Positions 53,868 through 63,510 are shown, counted from the first letter of the stretch. The stretch is 64,000 nt of DNA from CAVVFX01 sp963747535 (GCA_963747535.1 CAVVFX010000002.1:186001-250000), one strand, 5' to 3'. The notes: generated by a model not told the origin, from the letters alone. A program made the numbers and translations.

Positions 53868-53922
53868 GTTGTGGAGTAGGCGTTTTCGCCTGCTCTCGTG
53901 CGCTTGAGAAACTTCCGCCACA
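53868..53922. repeat. Family B hairpin repeat
   Basis: GTTGTGGAGTAGGCGTTTTCG, CCTGCTCTCGTGCGC and ACTTCCGCCACA match the unit at 43412-43469 with few changes. It begins 6 bases after the stop of the sigma-54 activator remnant. Confidence 0.7.
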
Positions 53923-54217
53923 CGCAGCCGGCGTTCACGCCCCTTTTCGAAGCCATTTCCCTTTAAATCAACTCGCATTCGCGTTTCGCTGTCTCTCGCG
54001 CTGCTAAGTTCGAATCAGGAGGCCGAAAGTGTCGTCAATTAGGGAAACCTCGCGTTTTCGCGTACCGGTGGAGCGCTGCGTAAAAATTCACGACCAAAGC
54101 CACTTTACACTTCCTTTATGCAAACGAGGTGCGCCGGCAGCTGTGTCCGGCGGCACCATCCGCTACACGGCCATAGTCGCGTCTCCGGCCGGACAACGTA
54201 TGATAACGAGTGAAGCC

Positions 54218-55090
54218 ATGATCCATCGATTTGTTCTGCATAACGGGCGCATCTGTTCCTCTTCGGACAACGTGCTAGCCCCGGGCCAGCTCGGCCTCCT
54301 CGCCGGCTGGGGCGTGTTCACCACCATTCGGGTGACCGACGGCGTGCTGTTCGCCTGGGATCGCCACTGGTCCCGCATGGCACACGACGCTGCTTTGATG
54401 CATGTCCCCATGCCCGACCCAACGGCGGTCCAGAAGGATCTCGTTCGCCTGATCGAGGCCAACCGCCAGCCGACTTGTACGCTGCGCCTCGTGGTCATCC
54501 GCAATGGCGGAGGCTTGTGGGAGGGTCCGGCGCGCGGCACCGCGTGCGATGTGGTGGCCATGACCGCCGATCTCAAGGACTGGGGCGACTCGGCGCGGCT
54601 CGCCGTTCAACCCTACGGGCGCTACGCGGCGTCGGAGTTTGCCGGCGCCAAGATCAACTCGTGGTCCATGAATCTCACCTGGCTCCAGAATGCGCAGCGC
54701 CGCGGGTTCGACGAAGCGGTCCTGCTCAACGAGCGCGGCGAGGTTTCCGAATTGACTTCGGCCAACATATTTATGGCCGCCGGCGCGAACGTGTGGACTC
54801 CGCCGCTCTCCTCGGGATGTCTGCCGGGAGTCACGCGCGATCTGCTTCTGTCGGAGGTGCACACGCCCGGGTTCACCGTGGGCGAGCGGACACTCAGTCT
54901 CGACGACCTGTATCAGGCCGATGAGGTGTTCATTACTTCCTCGACGCGCGATCTGTTGGCCGTGGCGGAGATCGAAGGACGCGCCGTCAACCGCCAGGGC
55001 AACGCGATGGCGGCACTCAAATCGACATTCCGCGGCTATATCGATTCGTATGTGAGAACGCACGCGCGGGAAGGTGCGGCAGTTTCGTGA
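54218..55090 (+). CDS. Class IV PLP aminotransferase (BCAT/aminodeoxychorismate lyase-like)
   Basis: This 290-residue fold-type IV enzyme has GLLAGWGVFTTIRVTDGVLFAWDRH, the PLP-binding Lys in GAKINSWSMNL (near residue 149), DEAVLLNERGEVSELTSANIF and a LPGVTRDLLL segment. It could be a branched-chain or D-amino acid aminotransferase or an aminodeoxychorismate lyase; motifs do not separate these. The frame is open another 63 codons upstream, but the ATG at 54218 follows GAGTGAAG and gives the family start. Its stop overlaps the next GTG. Confidence 0.87.
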   Translation: MIHRFVLHNGRICSSSDNVLAPGQLGLLAGWGVFTTIRVTDGVLFAWDRHWSRMAHDAALMHVPMPDPTAVQKDLVRLIEANRQPTCTLRLVVIRNGGGLWEGPARGTACDVVAMTADLKDWGDSARLAVQPYGRYAASEFAGAKINSWSMNLTWLQNAQRRGFDEAVLLNERGEVSELTSANIFMAAGANVWTPPLSSGCLPGVTRDLLLSEVHTPGFTVGERTLSLDDLYQADEVFITSSTRDLLAVAEIEGRAVNRQGNAMAALKSTFRGYIDSYVRTHAREGAAVS

Positions 55091-56289
55091 AACGGCGCGA
55101 TTTCCTGGCCGGCATCGCGGCGTCCGCGTCGTTGGCGCGGTTGCAAGCGGCAGCCACTGGCAACTCGCTGCTCATGATGACTGCCGATGAAGGGGAGCGC
55201 ATCCGCAACGCTGTCCCGCAGGCGTCCGGACGGCTGGCGGAGCGGGTGCGGCAATTGCGATCCCTCGCCGCGCGCGAATTGCACAACGGGCCGTGGAGCG
55301 TTACCGGTCACCGGCCCGAAGGCTACCAGATCGATCCGCACGATTACTTCAGCGAGGGTCCGTATTGGTGGCCTGATCCCAAGAATCCCGGCGGCCCGTA
55401 TATCCGGCATGACGGCAAGCGGAATCCCGAGCGGTTCTTGCATAACCGCAACGATCTCGGCGCCATGGCAACCTGCGTCCTCACGCTGGGCGCAGGCTCC
55501 TGGCTGTTCGGCGATGCAGGCATGGCCCAACATGCGGCGGAGGTCCTCAGCGCGTGGTTCATCGCTCCGGACACGCGCATGAATCCGCAACTGGAGCACG
55601 GGCAAGCCATTCGCGGGATCAACGATGGGCGCGGCACCGGCCTCATTGATACGGTCTCGCTGATCCATTGCGCCCAAGGCATCCTGCTGCTCGAAAGAGC
55701 GGGACGGTTGAACACCGCGATGTCGGCGGCTTTGCGCCAGTGGTTCGCGGAGTTCCTCGCTTGGATGACCACCAGCGCGAAGGGCCTGGCGGAAGGGAAA
55801 TCGGGCAATAACCACGCCACCTGGTGGACTGCGCAAGTCGCTGCCTACGCGACCCTGACGGGCAACCACGGCGCACTCGATGAGGCGTGGAAGCGCTATA
55901 AGACCTATCTGGTGCCGGAAGAGATCCAGCCGGATGGGAGCTGCCCGCGCGAAGAGGCGCGGACCAATTCGCTCAGCTACTCGGTAATGAATGCCGACGC
56001 GTTCGCGACCATCTGCAGGATTGCGCAATCCTGGGGCCTGGACTTGTGGGGCTTTGAGACGCCCAAGGGTATCGGCTATCAGAAGGTTGTGCGCTACCTG
56101 GAGCCGTTCGTCCTGCATCCGGACACATGGAAGGGTGAGCAGATTTCGCACTTCAACAACGATTCGAGCGTCTTTCTGGGCTTGGCGGGCGCGGGCCTGC
56201 ACGCCAAGGATCTGCTTGACGCGTATCGAAGCCTGCCGCGCGCCGAGTCGGCCTGGGTCACGTTGGTGGATTTGATTTTAAGTTCATGA
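55087..56289 (+). CDS. Exported alginate lyase family (PL5-like) protein
   Basis: This 400-residue protein has a Tat-like leader (KRRDFLAGIAASASLA). An alpha-toroid fold follows with YWWPDPKNPGGPYIRHDGK, NPQLEHGQAIRG, NNHATWWTAQVAAYA and SCPREEARTNSLSYSVMN, matching the Alginate_lyase family. The substrate may be alginate or another uronate polymer. GTG start overlapping the aminotransferase stop; the pairing of these two functions is odd and may only reflect gene packing. Confidence 0.85.
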   Translation: MKRRDFLAGIAASASLARLQAAATGNSLLMMTADEGERIRNAVPQASGRLAERVRQLRSLAARELHNGPWSVTGHRPEGYQIDPHDYFSEGPYWWPDPKNPGGPYIRHDGKRNPERFLHNRNDLGAMATCVLTLGAGSWLFGDAGMAQHAAEVLSAWFIAPDTRMNPQLEHGQAIRGINDGRGTGLIDTVSLIHCAQGILLLERAGRLNTAMSAALRQWFAEFLAWMTTSAKGLAEGKSGNNHATWWTAQVAAYATLTGNHGALDEAWKRYKTYLVPEEIQPDGSCPREEARTNSLSYSVMNADAFATICRIAQSWGLDLWGFETPKGIGYQKVVRYLEPFVLHPDTWKGEQISHFNNDSSVFLGLAGAGLHAKDLLDAYRSLPRAESAWVTLVDLILSS

Positions 56290-56376
56290 ACCGGGGTTGG
56301 TCGTGACACTCCAACCGGGCGCAGAGTCTCCATGTCACCTTTAACAGGCGAATGCATCTTTAAGGTGAGAGCCATT

Positions 56377-56787
56377 ATGGAAGTTACGATTCAGCACCGG
56401 GGAGGTGTGAAGTTCGAAGCCGGCACGCGGGGTCACCGCGTGGTCTGCGACCAACCGCCTGAGAATGGCGGAGCGGACAGTGGAATGACACCCCCCGAAT
56501 ATCTACTGGTGTCCCTGGGGACCTGCGCCGGGTTTTATGCCGCTCAGTATCTGCAGGCGCGAGCATTGCCATGTCACGACCTCGAAGTGAGAGTCAGCGC
56601 CGAAAAGGCGACGCAGCCCGCGCGACTCGCAAAGTTCAGGATTGAGGTGACGGTTCCCGGGCTGGATGTAAATCATCAAGCCGGCGTCCTGCGAGCAGTC
56701 AAGGCGTGCCTGATCCACAACACTTTGATCCACGCTCCCGCTATCGAAACCGTGGTCAGCACGCCTGTTGAGGCGCACGCGGTTTAG
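56377..56787 (+). CDS. OsmC family peroxiredoxin-like protein
   Basis: This 136-residue protein has the two redox cysteines of the family, C50 in SLGTCAGFYA and C111 in AVKACLIHNTL, plus the PPEYLLVSLG helix start. OsmC/Ohr proteins reduce organic peroxides. The ATG at 56377 gives the usual length; an earlier in-frame ATG adds 15 residues. The gene stands alone just upstream of a tRNA gene on the other strand. Confidence 0.88.
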   Translation: MEVTIQHRGGVKFEAGTRGHRVVCDQPPENGGADSGMTPPEYLLVSLGTCAGFYAAQYLQARALPCHDLEVRVSAEKATQPARLAKFRIEVTVPGLDVNHQAGVLRAVKACLIHNTLIHAPAIETVVSTPVEAHAV

Positions 56788-56796
56788 TGGGAATGG

Positions 56797-56869
56797 TAGG
56801 CGCGAGAGGAATCGAACCTCCAACCCTCGGTTCCGAAGACCGATGCTCTATCCGTTGAGCTACGCGCCC
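56797..56869 (-). tRNA. tRNA-Arg (anticodon TCG)
   Basis: The minus strand folds as a 73-base cloverleaf: acceptor GGGCGCG with CGCGCCT, D arm GCTCAACGGATAGAGC, anticodon arm TCGGT-CTTCGGA-ACCGA with anticodon TCG, and T arm GGAGG-TTCGATT-CCTCT. The CCA is not encoded. It reads CGA codons. Confidence 0.95.
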
Positions 56870-56954
56870 GTAGACATTATTATCGCGCACCCGAATTGTA
56901 TCCCGCACATTTCCCGGGGTCCCTAACGGTCGTAGTTCGGTAAGGCTCGCACTC

Positions 56955-59798
56955 CTACCGGAGAACGGTCAAATGAGCGGCGGTGCTGGAGGCGGTCCCG
57001 ACAGTAACGACCACGGGCTGCACACCGGTGGACAGGTTGGATGGCAGTTGATAATTGATCTGCATGACGCCCACGAGACCAACCGGGATACCCGCAAACT
57101 GCACGGGAGCATTGACGCCCCCCACCGTTACACTCACGGGTTGGTTCACAGGCTTAGGCAGATTTGCTACGGGCGTGCCGGAGGCTGGAGCGGCGCCGTC
57201 TGCCACCGCTGGCGACACCATACCCGCTCCGGTGATGTAAAGGGTAAGCGTGCTGCCAAGGTTCCCGCTGGTATTCGGGACAGGAGAGCCACTCGAGTTA
57301 GTGAAGATCGCGGGCGCGGTATTACCGACGGTGAAGGAATAGCTCGCAGTCTGGCCGTTGGACTGAACGACTAGCGTCGCATTGCTATTCGGCGCAGTCT
57401 CGTAAGGGATCTGGACGTTCAACTGTCCGGGCGATATCACGTAGAGTGGAGCTGCCACTCCGGAAATCGTGACGGTAACGCCTCCCATCGAGGAAGGCAG
57501 CGGAAGCGAAGACGCTGTCTGGGTGGAAGTCGCAAGGCCGGTCCCGAAAATGCTCAACACTTCGCCTGGGGCGTAGGAATGGCCGAAAGACGCACCGTCG
57601 GCTACTCCTGTAATCGTTGGCGAGCCGGGTGCCGACGTGACCGTGATGGTAACCGATGCCGCGGCGTTGGTAAACGTCGAGTTATTGCTGTTGTATTCCG
57701 CCGCGATGTTGTTGACGCCGGTGGAGAGTTGCGCAGCGGACACGGTAAGTGAGGCGGTAGCAGTGCTGCCCGTTCCGGACAGGGGTGCGCTTCCCAACGT
57801 AGCCGTACCGAGCAGGAACACTACCGAACCGGTCGGGGTGGTGCCGTTGGAACTGGTCACGGTCGCGGTAAGAACCGTGGAGCCGCTGGTCGTGAGCGCC
57901 GTCGAACTGGCGGAAACGACTATCTGTGGAGTCAGCCGGCCGGCGACACCGTTCCAGGCATTGAACAGATTGAAGACATCGACCGAGCCGAGTCCGGTAA
58001 CCTGATCGTAGCCTACTCCGGCGTTGTAGCCCATCGGAGTCGGCGTCGTTGTCGTAGTGCATCCGCGGCGTGGGCAGGAAGGCGTCACGATATTGTTGCC
58101 GGTCGTGATGTCGTGGAATGCGCTGGGAGCGCTCTGGACGAGACTGTAGAGCTTGGGATTGATGTTGCCCAGGCCCGCCGCGGATTGCGTGCCGTTTTGC
58201 ACCAGGTACTGATTCAGGAGCGCGACGATGCCGCCGAACACTTGCGCGGACGCGGAGGTCCCGCCAACCACCTGCAGCGCGCCGTTGGAAACAATCAGAT
58301 AGCCATCGTGATCGGCCGAGGCGTTGAGCGCCAGATCGGGCACATCCCTGGCTCCATCGCTCGGCACGCCGACGCCGGATTGCCACGTCGGTTTCGCGAA
58401 GTAGATGCTGGCGCCACCTCCGCTCGCAGACGGCGAGCCATCTATCGAGCTGTCGTTCCAGGATGTCTCGGGAATGTAGGACAGGACCGAAGCTCCATCC
58501 GCATTGTTGGTGGTGCTCCAATAGGTCCCGGAGCCTTCCGTGAATTCCGTGCCGCCCACACCGGTCACTTCCGGGATGGATGCGGGTATATCCACAGCCT
58601 GCAGGTTCGCATTGTTGGTGCCGTCGCCTGTACAGTCCAACGCACCGGAATCTCCGGACGCGGCCGACCAGGTCATGCCTTGCGAAGTGGCTTGCTGGGC
58701 CAGTGCCCGCATCGCGGCAGACTCCGCGCTGCCGTTATCCAGTTCACACGACCCGTAACTCGAATTCATTACCGGCGCCAGATTCTGGTCTACCGCATAC
58801 TGCCAGGAATCCGCTACGTTCGCTGCATAAACGTAGATAATGGTGGCGTTGCGTGCCACCGAGCTCGACCATTCGAGATCCAGGTCCGCTTCTCCCAGAT
58901 CACCCTGGCTGATTCCCACGCGACCGCTGTTGGGCACCAGAACCTGCGTCGGAGCTTGCGTCGGAAGGTTGAACATGGTTTGAAACTGCGTAATATCAGA
59001 GACATTGATTTCGGTCTGGCCGACGACTACCAGTTTCTGCCCCGTGCCGTTGATTCCCTGGGCGAACAAAGGCAGGACGTCGTAGATGGTCGCGAAATCG
59101 TCGGGTGCGAGGGCGTTGCCGGTTCTGGCGGAGGTGTAGTCCGGCGCCGGCCCCCGGGATTTTATCCGGGGTTTGAGACGGAAGTCGGTGAGTCCACGAA
59201 TACTGCGGACAACCGGCTGGAGCGCCGCGGGGATGGACGGCTCGGCGGAGTTCGCAAAATGGAGTTCGCCATTTACGAGATAGCGGTGAAGTTCCATACG
59301 GAAGGCGTTCTGCACGGCCGACGCCGTGCCGTCAAACGTGACAAAGTTCCGGGCGCGGGCAGTCCCGGTTACGGTGAGGCCCTGACTTTGCAGCCACCCG
59401 GTGGCGGCAGCCAGATCGGCGTCGCTCAAGCCGAAACGGGCGCCGTACTCTTCAGGCGTGAGCCATTGGTGGTAACTGGTGGATCCGGGATCCTGTTGCG
59501 CACTCAGTAACTGCGCGAGGTCGGCCTGCTGCGCCGCTGACGGCTGGAAATTGAGCGTGAGGTGAGTAAGTTGGAGGGACGGATCGACCGGCCCTTGATC
59601 GTACTGCGGCTGCGCTTTGGGAGAAATATGTCCGGTCAGATACACGCGCCGGCTATCGTCGACGGCACTCGGAACGCGATTAGGAGGCGCCGCCAGCGCA
59701 CTGGCCAGCCCCCCGCTGATCAGTGTGGCGATGAACCACGCGCCGCGCCGTGCCGGCTGATTGGTTATGGCATCAGAAACGAAGAGCTTTGAACGCAT
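56955..59798 (-). CDS. S53 pro-kumamolisin protease with Ig-like and Solibacter-type C-terminal domains
   Basis: This 947-residue exported protein has a pro-kumamolisin activation domain (LTLNFQPSAAQQADLAQLL, SSTSYHQWLTPEEYGARFG-like segment at about 80-125) and a sedolisin domain with Glu/Asp in GEADLDLEWSSSVAR and Ser in VGGTSASAQVFGG. An Ig-like repeat (SSTALTTSGSTVLTATVTSS) and a C-terminal domain with GASFGHSYAPGEVLSIFGTGL and GQLNVQIPYE follow; the last matches the domain family defined from Solibacter. It is an acid-acting serine-carboxyl peptidase or a surface-bound relative. A divergent two-component system lies upstream. Confidence 0.9.
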   Translation of the reverse strand: MRSKLFVSDAITNQPARRGAWFIATLISGGLASALAAPPNRVPSAVDDSRRVYLTGHISPKAQPQYDQGPVDPSLQLTHLTLNFQPSAAQQADLAQLLSAQQDPGSTSYHQWLTPEEYGARFGLSDADLAAATGWLQSQGLTVTGTARARNFVTFDGTASAVQNAFRMELHRYLVNGELHFANSAEPSIPAALQPVVRSIRGLTDFRLKPRIKSRGPAPDYTSARTGNALAPDDFATIYDVLPLFAQGINGTGQKLVVVGQTEINVSDITQFQTMFNLPTQAPTQVLVPNSGRVGISQGDLGEADLDLEWSSSVARNATIIYVYAANVADSWQYAVDQNLAPVMNSSYGSCELDNGSAESAAMRALAQQATSQGMTWSAASGDSGALDCTGDGTNNANLQAVDIPASIPEVTGVGGTEFTEGSGTYWSTTNNADGASVLSYIPETSWNDSSIDGSPSASGGGASIYFAKPTWQSGVGVPSDGARDVPDLALNASADHDGYLIVSNGALQVVGGTSASAQVFGGIVALLNQYLVQNGTQSAAGLGNINPKLYSLVQSAPSAFHDITTGNNIVTPSCPRRGCTTTTTPTPMGYNAGVGYDQVTGLGSVDVFNLFNAWNGVAGRLTPQIVVSASSTALTTSGSTVLTATVTSSNGTTPTGSVVFLLGTATLGSAPLSGTGSTATASLTVSAAQLSTGVNNIAAEYNSNNSTFTNAAASVTITVTSAPGSPTITGVADGASFGHSYAPGEVLSIFGTGLATSTQTASSLPLPSSMGGVTVTISGVAAPLYVISPGQLNVQIPYETAPNSNATLVVQSNGQTASYSFTVGNTAPAIFTNSSGSPVPNTSGNLGSTLTLYITGAGMVSPAVADGAAPASGTPVANLPKPVNQPVSVTVGGVNAPVQFAGIPVGLVGVMQINYQLPSNLSTGVQPVVVTVGTASSTAAHLTVLR

Positions 59799-60081
59799 GA
59801 ATGAGCTAATTCTCCCGAAACGACCTGTAGGGGCGTAGTAATACAGCCTGAAATCTTGACGTGACGCGGGGCGCCGGCGTTTCGAGTCGCCGGCGCCGGA
59901 TGTCCGGCTCTCGGAGGCTTAGGCCGGTTCTCACGTTCAAGCAGATACAATCGGCGCGTCACAGGTTTCTCTCGAAGCCATAAGTTAACCTTCTTTACGG
60001 CGAGTTTGCATTACTTTGCAGTCAGCCACCGTGTTGAGACGGTAGTGTAAGACAGGGAGAGGCACTCGACCGGATTAACCT

Positions 60082-61821
60082 ATGGATATGGAGAACATCA
60101 AGCAGCGCACCTGGCGCGCCTGGGCTTCCGCCGGACTGCTGGCGGTGCTCTGTGCCGTACTGGCTGTGCTCCAGAGCGGCTTGATCAGCGAAGTCAGCAT
60201 GGCCGAGCGCGATCGTCTGCGGGTGCAATTGCAATCAGGCCTGACACGACTCAGTGCGGACTTCAATGACCGCGTGGCCGCCGCTTGCGCCAGCCTGATG
60301 CCCGACGCGACTCAGTTTGAGCAGGGAGGACCCGAGACTGTCTACGCGAATCAATACCGCCGCTCAAAGGAAACGCAGGAGCCATTCTTTCGGCGTATCG
60401 CGCTAGTGGTTCCGGGCGACGGTGACCTCGATTTCTATTCGCTGGACCTCGATAGTGCGCAATTTACGCCGGCGAACTGGCCGCCGGAGTGGTCTGATGT
60501 GCGGGATGCACTGAATGCCCGCCGGTTAGGGGAGCCCCTGCGGCAGTTCACGCAGCGGGAGTCGGCGCTGATTGAATTGCCGCGCTTCGGAACCGCCGTC
60601 GATGAGTTTGGCGGCTCCGGGGTTCAAGAGCAGGACTGGATGGTCGTCGAGCTGAATCTGGATTATATTCGCGGCACGGTAATTCCGGAACTGCTCTACC
60701 GCTATCTGGGTAAAGACTACGATGCGGAAGTAGTGGTCGCGGGCGATCCGTCAGCATTGATCTATCACTCCATGCCGGAAAACCAGCGTCTGGCCGAACG
60801 TAGCGCCGATGCGTCCGTGGGATTGCTGGATAACAGCTACGCCGGGGTGACGCGGAAGTCGCTGCGGGTAGGCGGTGTGCGGTCCGGCGCCACTTCTCCC
60901 GCCCCGCTAACGGGGGCCGGACTGTCCGGACCGGCGCGATGGAAACTGCTGGTACGCCACCACGCGGGGTCGGTGGAGGATATTGTGGCGCGCGCCCGTT
61001 TGCGCAACATCGCGGTGTCCGGGTCAATTCTGCTGCTGATTCTGGCGACGGTCACCTGGCTGTTCCGGATTACAAGGCAGGCCCAACGACTGGCGGAACT
61101 GCAGATGAACTTCGTGGCCGGCGTCTCCCATGAGTTGCGGACCCCGCTCACCGTGATCCGCACGGCTGCTTTCAACCTGCGCGGTAAGATAGCCTCACGC
61201 CCCGACCAGGTGGAGCGCTACGGAAGGTTGATTCAAGATGAGAGCGAAAAGCTGGCCGTCCTGGTGGAACAGATCCTGCGCTATGGAAGTTCGCGCACGG
61301 GCCGCGTGATCCGCGAGCGGGAGCCGGTGTCCATGGAGTTGCTGATCGAGGAAGGTGTGCGATCGAGCCGCGTAAGTCCCGATCTGGTCCTCGAGAAACA
61401 ACTCGCGCCGGGACTCCCGCTGGTGCTGGCGGATGAGCAGGCGCTGAAGCATGCGCTGCGTAACCTGATCGACAACGCCGTCAAGTATGGAACGGAAGGC
61501 AACAATTGGATCGGAGTGTTCGCGTGTACAGTAGAAGACGAGCATGGACAAGCGGTCGAGTTTCGGGTAGCAGATCGGGGCCCGGGCATTCCGCTGGAAG
61601 AGCAGCCGCATATTTTCGATCCATTCTTCCGCGGACGCCGCGCGGTGCAGGACCAGATTCACGGCACTGGCCTCGGGTTGAACCTGGTCAAAAAGATTGT
61701 GGAAGCCCATGGCGGGACAATCAGTGTCAAGAGCGAGCCGATGAAGGGAACCGAGTTTACCGTGCGGATACCCGCCGCGCCGCCGGAGTTACAGGATGAG
61801 TTCGCGCATTCTACTAGTTGA
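60082..61821 (+). CDS. Sensor histidine kinase with a periplasmic sensor domain
   Basis: This 579-residue protein has a membrane helix at about 14-35, a periplasmic domain of about 270 residues without a recognisable fold, and a second helix (SGSILLLILATVTWLF near 313-328). The kinase core has the H box SHELRTPLTVIR near residue 350, N box LRNLIDNAVKYG, G1 DRGPGIPLEEQ, F DPFFRG and G2 GTGLGLNLVKK. It overlaps its response regulator gene by 26 bases. The signal is unknown. Confidence 0.93.
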   Translation: MDMENIKQRTWRAWASAGLLAVLCAVLAVLQSGLISEVSMAERDRLRVQLQSGLTRLSADFNDRVAAACASLMPDATQFEQGGPETVYANQYRRSKETQEPFFRRIALVVPGDGDLDFYSLDLDSAQFTPANWPPEWSDVRDALNARRLGEPLRQFTQRESALIELPRFGTAVDEFGGSGVQEQDWMVVELNLDYIRGTVIPELLYRYLGKDYDAEVVVAGDPSALIYHSMPENQRLAERSADASVGLLDNSYAGVTRKSLRVGGVRSGATSPAPLTGAGLSGPARWKLLVRHHAGSVEDIVARARLRNIAVSGSILLLILATVTWLFRITRQAQRLAELQMNFVAGVSHELRTPLTVIRTAAFNLRGKIASRPDQVERYGRLIQDESEKLAVLVEQILRYGSSRTGRVIREREPVSMELLIEEGVRSSRVSPDLVLEKQLAPGLPLVLADEQALKHALRNLIDNAVKYGTEGNNWIGVFACTVEDEHGQAVEFRVADRGPGIPLEEQPHIFDPFFRGRRAVQDQIHGTGLGLNLVKKIVEAHGGTISVKSEPMKGTEFTVRIPAAPPELQDEFAHSTS

Positions 61822-62482
61822 AGACGAACCGGGACTGGTGCTGACGGTTTCGGACCTGTTGAGCACCGAGGGGTACGAGGTAGAGAGCGCCGCCGATGGG
61901 GAGAGCGGTCTCGGCAAGGCCATTGCCGGGAAGTTCGATCTGGTGATCCTGGACATCATGCTGCCCCGCAAAACGGGGTTTGAGGTTTGTCGGGAACTGC
62001 GCCAGAAAGGCATCGATGTGGCCATCCTGATCCTGACCGCGAAGACCCAGGTGGTAGATCGCGTAGTCGGTCTAAAGCTGGGCGCGGACGACTATCTGAC
62101 TAAGCCATTCGATCCGGCGGAACTGCTCGCACGGGTCGAGGCATTGCTGCGGCGCGTCCAGAAAGAGAATCGGATTCCGGTGCAGTCGTTCCAATTCGGC
62201 GACATCGAGATCGACTTTGAACGCGCGTTGTTATTGAAGGCCGGCAACCCGGTGACGTTGGCCAGCAAAGAACTGCAGTTACTGCGCTACCTGGTGGACA
62301 ATCGCGGGCGCGTGGTGCCGCGGGAGGAGTTACTGCAGAACGTCTGGGAGTATTCGAGCGACGTCTCGTCGCGAACCATCGATGTACACGTAGCCTGGCT
62401 GCGTCAGAAGCTCGAGGACAATCCGCAGAATCCGAAGCATATCCATACGATACGCGGCAAAGGCTATAGATTCTCTCCTTGA
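61796..62482 (+). CDS. OmpR/PhoB-type response regulator
   Basis: This 228-residue protein has a receiver domain with the phosphorylated D53 in LVILDIMLP, acidic ED pair at 9-10 and Lys in YLTKPFDP, then a winged-helix DNA-binding domain (LASKELQLLRYLVDNRGRVVPREELL ... IHTIRGKGYRF). It starts inside the kinase gene, so the two are co-translated. Nearest targets might be the protease upstream or the small proteins downstream, but no operator is recognised. Confidence 0.95.
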   Translation: MSSRILLVEDEPGLVLTVSDLLSTEGYEVESAADGESGLGKAIAGKFDLVILDIMLPRKTGFEVCRELRQKGIDVAILILTAKTQVVDRVVGLKLGADDYLTKPFDPAELLARVEALLRRVQKENRIPVQSFQFGDIEIDFERALLLKAGNPVTLASKELQLLRYLVDNRGRVVPREELLQNVWEYSSDVSSRTIDVHVAWLRQKLEDNPQNPKHIHTIRGKGYRFSP

Positions 62483-62577
62483 AGTTGTTAAAGGGTTTCA
62501 AAATTGTGCTAAATACGTAAACTCTGACTGCGAGCTCTTTCTTTGCGCCTGCGCTCCCGGTAGTATCGGAAGTGCGG

Positions 62578-62772
62578 ATGAGATTTCTCGATTACTTGCG
62601 CTTGGTTACCTGGGGACGGAATAGCCGGCTGGGCTTTCCGGTGTTGCTTCCATTGGTTTTGGGAGTGGCACTCTTCTGGGCGGGACATTATCTGGCGGGC
62701 GAGAAGCCACATCTTCAGCACCGCACTCCAGTGCCGGTGCACACGGTTTCCTGGAAGCTCGTGGCTGCGTGA
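62578..62772 (+). CDS. Small single-pass membrane protein
   Basis: A 64-residue protein has one hydrophobic helix (FPVLLPLVLGVALFWAGHYL) between basic flanks (RLVTWGRNSRLG before it). GGAAG lies 10 bases upstream of the ATG; a GTG two codons earlier is also possible. Such YrlG-like or DUF5989-type microproteins are often encoded near membrane systems; I cannot name it firmly. It lies 95 bases after the response regulator. Confidence 0.5.
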   Translation: MRFLDYLRLVTWGRNSRLGFPVLLPLVLGVALFWAGHYLAGEKPHLQHRTPVPVHTVSWKLVAA

Positions 62773-62780
62773 AGTAGCGT

Positions 62781-62826
62781 CTGCTGCGCAGACGGGCAGA
62801 CCACAAAACACGATGGTCTGCCCCAC
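62781..62826. repeat. Family A hairpin repeat between convergent genes
   Basis: CTGCTGCGCAG, then GGGCAGACCACAAAACACGATGG (as two arms GGGCAGACCA and TGGTCTGCCC around a short loop). It is the inverted counterpart of the unit near 8086. It lies between the small membrane protein and the convergent secreted protein and could act as a bidirectional terminator-like element. Confidence 0.6.
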
Positions 62827-62838
62827 GGTTGCGTTGTG

Positions 62839-63351
62839 CTAGTGGCCCTGACCTCCTCCTGGTTGCCCTCCTCCGATCGGACCCGCGCCAATTTGAACTT
62901 CCGGGGCCGCGCTGCCTACATACACGTGAGTCGCGCCGGTCGTCGAATCGTAGGTCTCGAGCGAATAGCGCAGGTCGCATGGCGCGTCAGCGGTTGAAGT
63001 GGTGGTCAGGCCGATCACCCCGATGACTTCAGCGCGGGTAGTCGACGAGCTGATTTTGGCAAACGGCAAGGCGACCGAGGAAATCTGGCCTGCGGTCACG
63101 GTGAAGGGGGTGGACGCACCGATGGCGGCGCCGGCGCTGTTATTAAAGGTGATCGTGCCGGTGCAGGACGCCGCCGTGCCGGTCGATGAATTGGACGCCA
63201 TATTGGCCACGTTGATCTGAATGGTTTCGGTGCTTCCGACACCCACCGGACCGATGGTCGTGTCGCGCGTCGTGGTAGTCGTCGTGGTCGTCTGCGCCAT
63301 GCCGGCGATGGCGGTCATAGCGAACGCAAGTGTAATTCTTCGAAGTTGCAT
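62839..63351 (-). CDS. Small secreted protein of unknown function
   Basis: This 170-residue protein has a signal peptide (RITLAFAMTAIAGMAQ), a run of eight threonines just after the predicted cleavage site, a beta-rich body with two cysteines (ASCTG and APCDLRY) that may form a disulfide, and a Gly/Pro/Gln-rich tail. The Thr run suggests an O-linked or flexible surface linker. I do not recognise the family. Its start is divergent from nothing; the MFS gene upstream runs in the same direction. Confidence 0.65.
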   Translation of the reverse strand: MQLRRITLAFAMTAIAGMAQTTTTTTTTRDTTIGPVGVGSTETIQINVANMASNSSTGTAASCTGTITFNNSAGAAIGASTPFTVTAGQISSVALPFAKISSSTTRAEVIGVIGLTTTSTADAPCDLRYSLETYDSTTGATHVYVGSAAPEVQIGAGPIGGGQPGGGQGH

Positions 63352-63510
63352 TGTTACCTCTCGTTTTGGGTTTCTGACCCGGGGCGCAAGTTTCTCGCCC
63401 CGATCATTGCTACTTCAGACGGGGTTCGCAACCTCGCTGATACGGGGGCTGAGGCTAACTTTACCTGCTTTGCCAGAAGTTACATTAGTTAACCGGAACT
63501 TTAAATGAAT

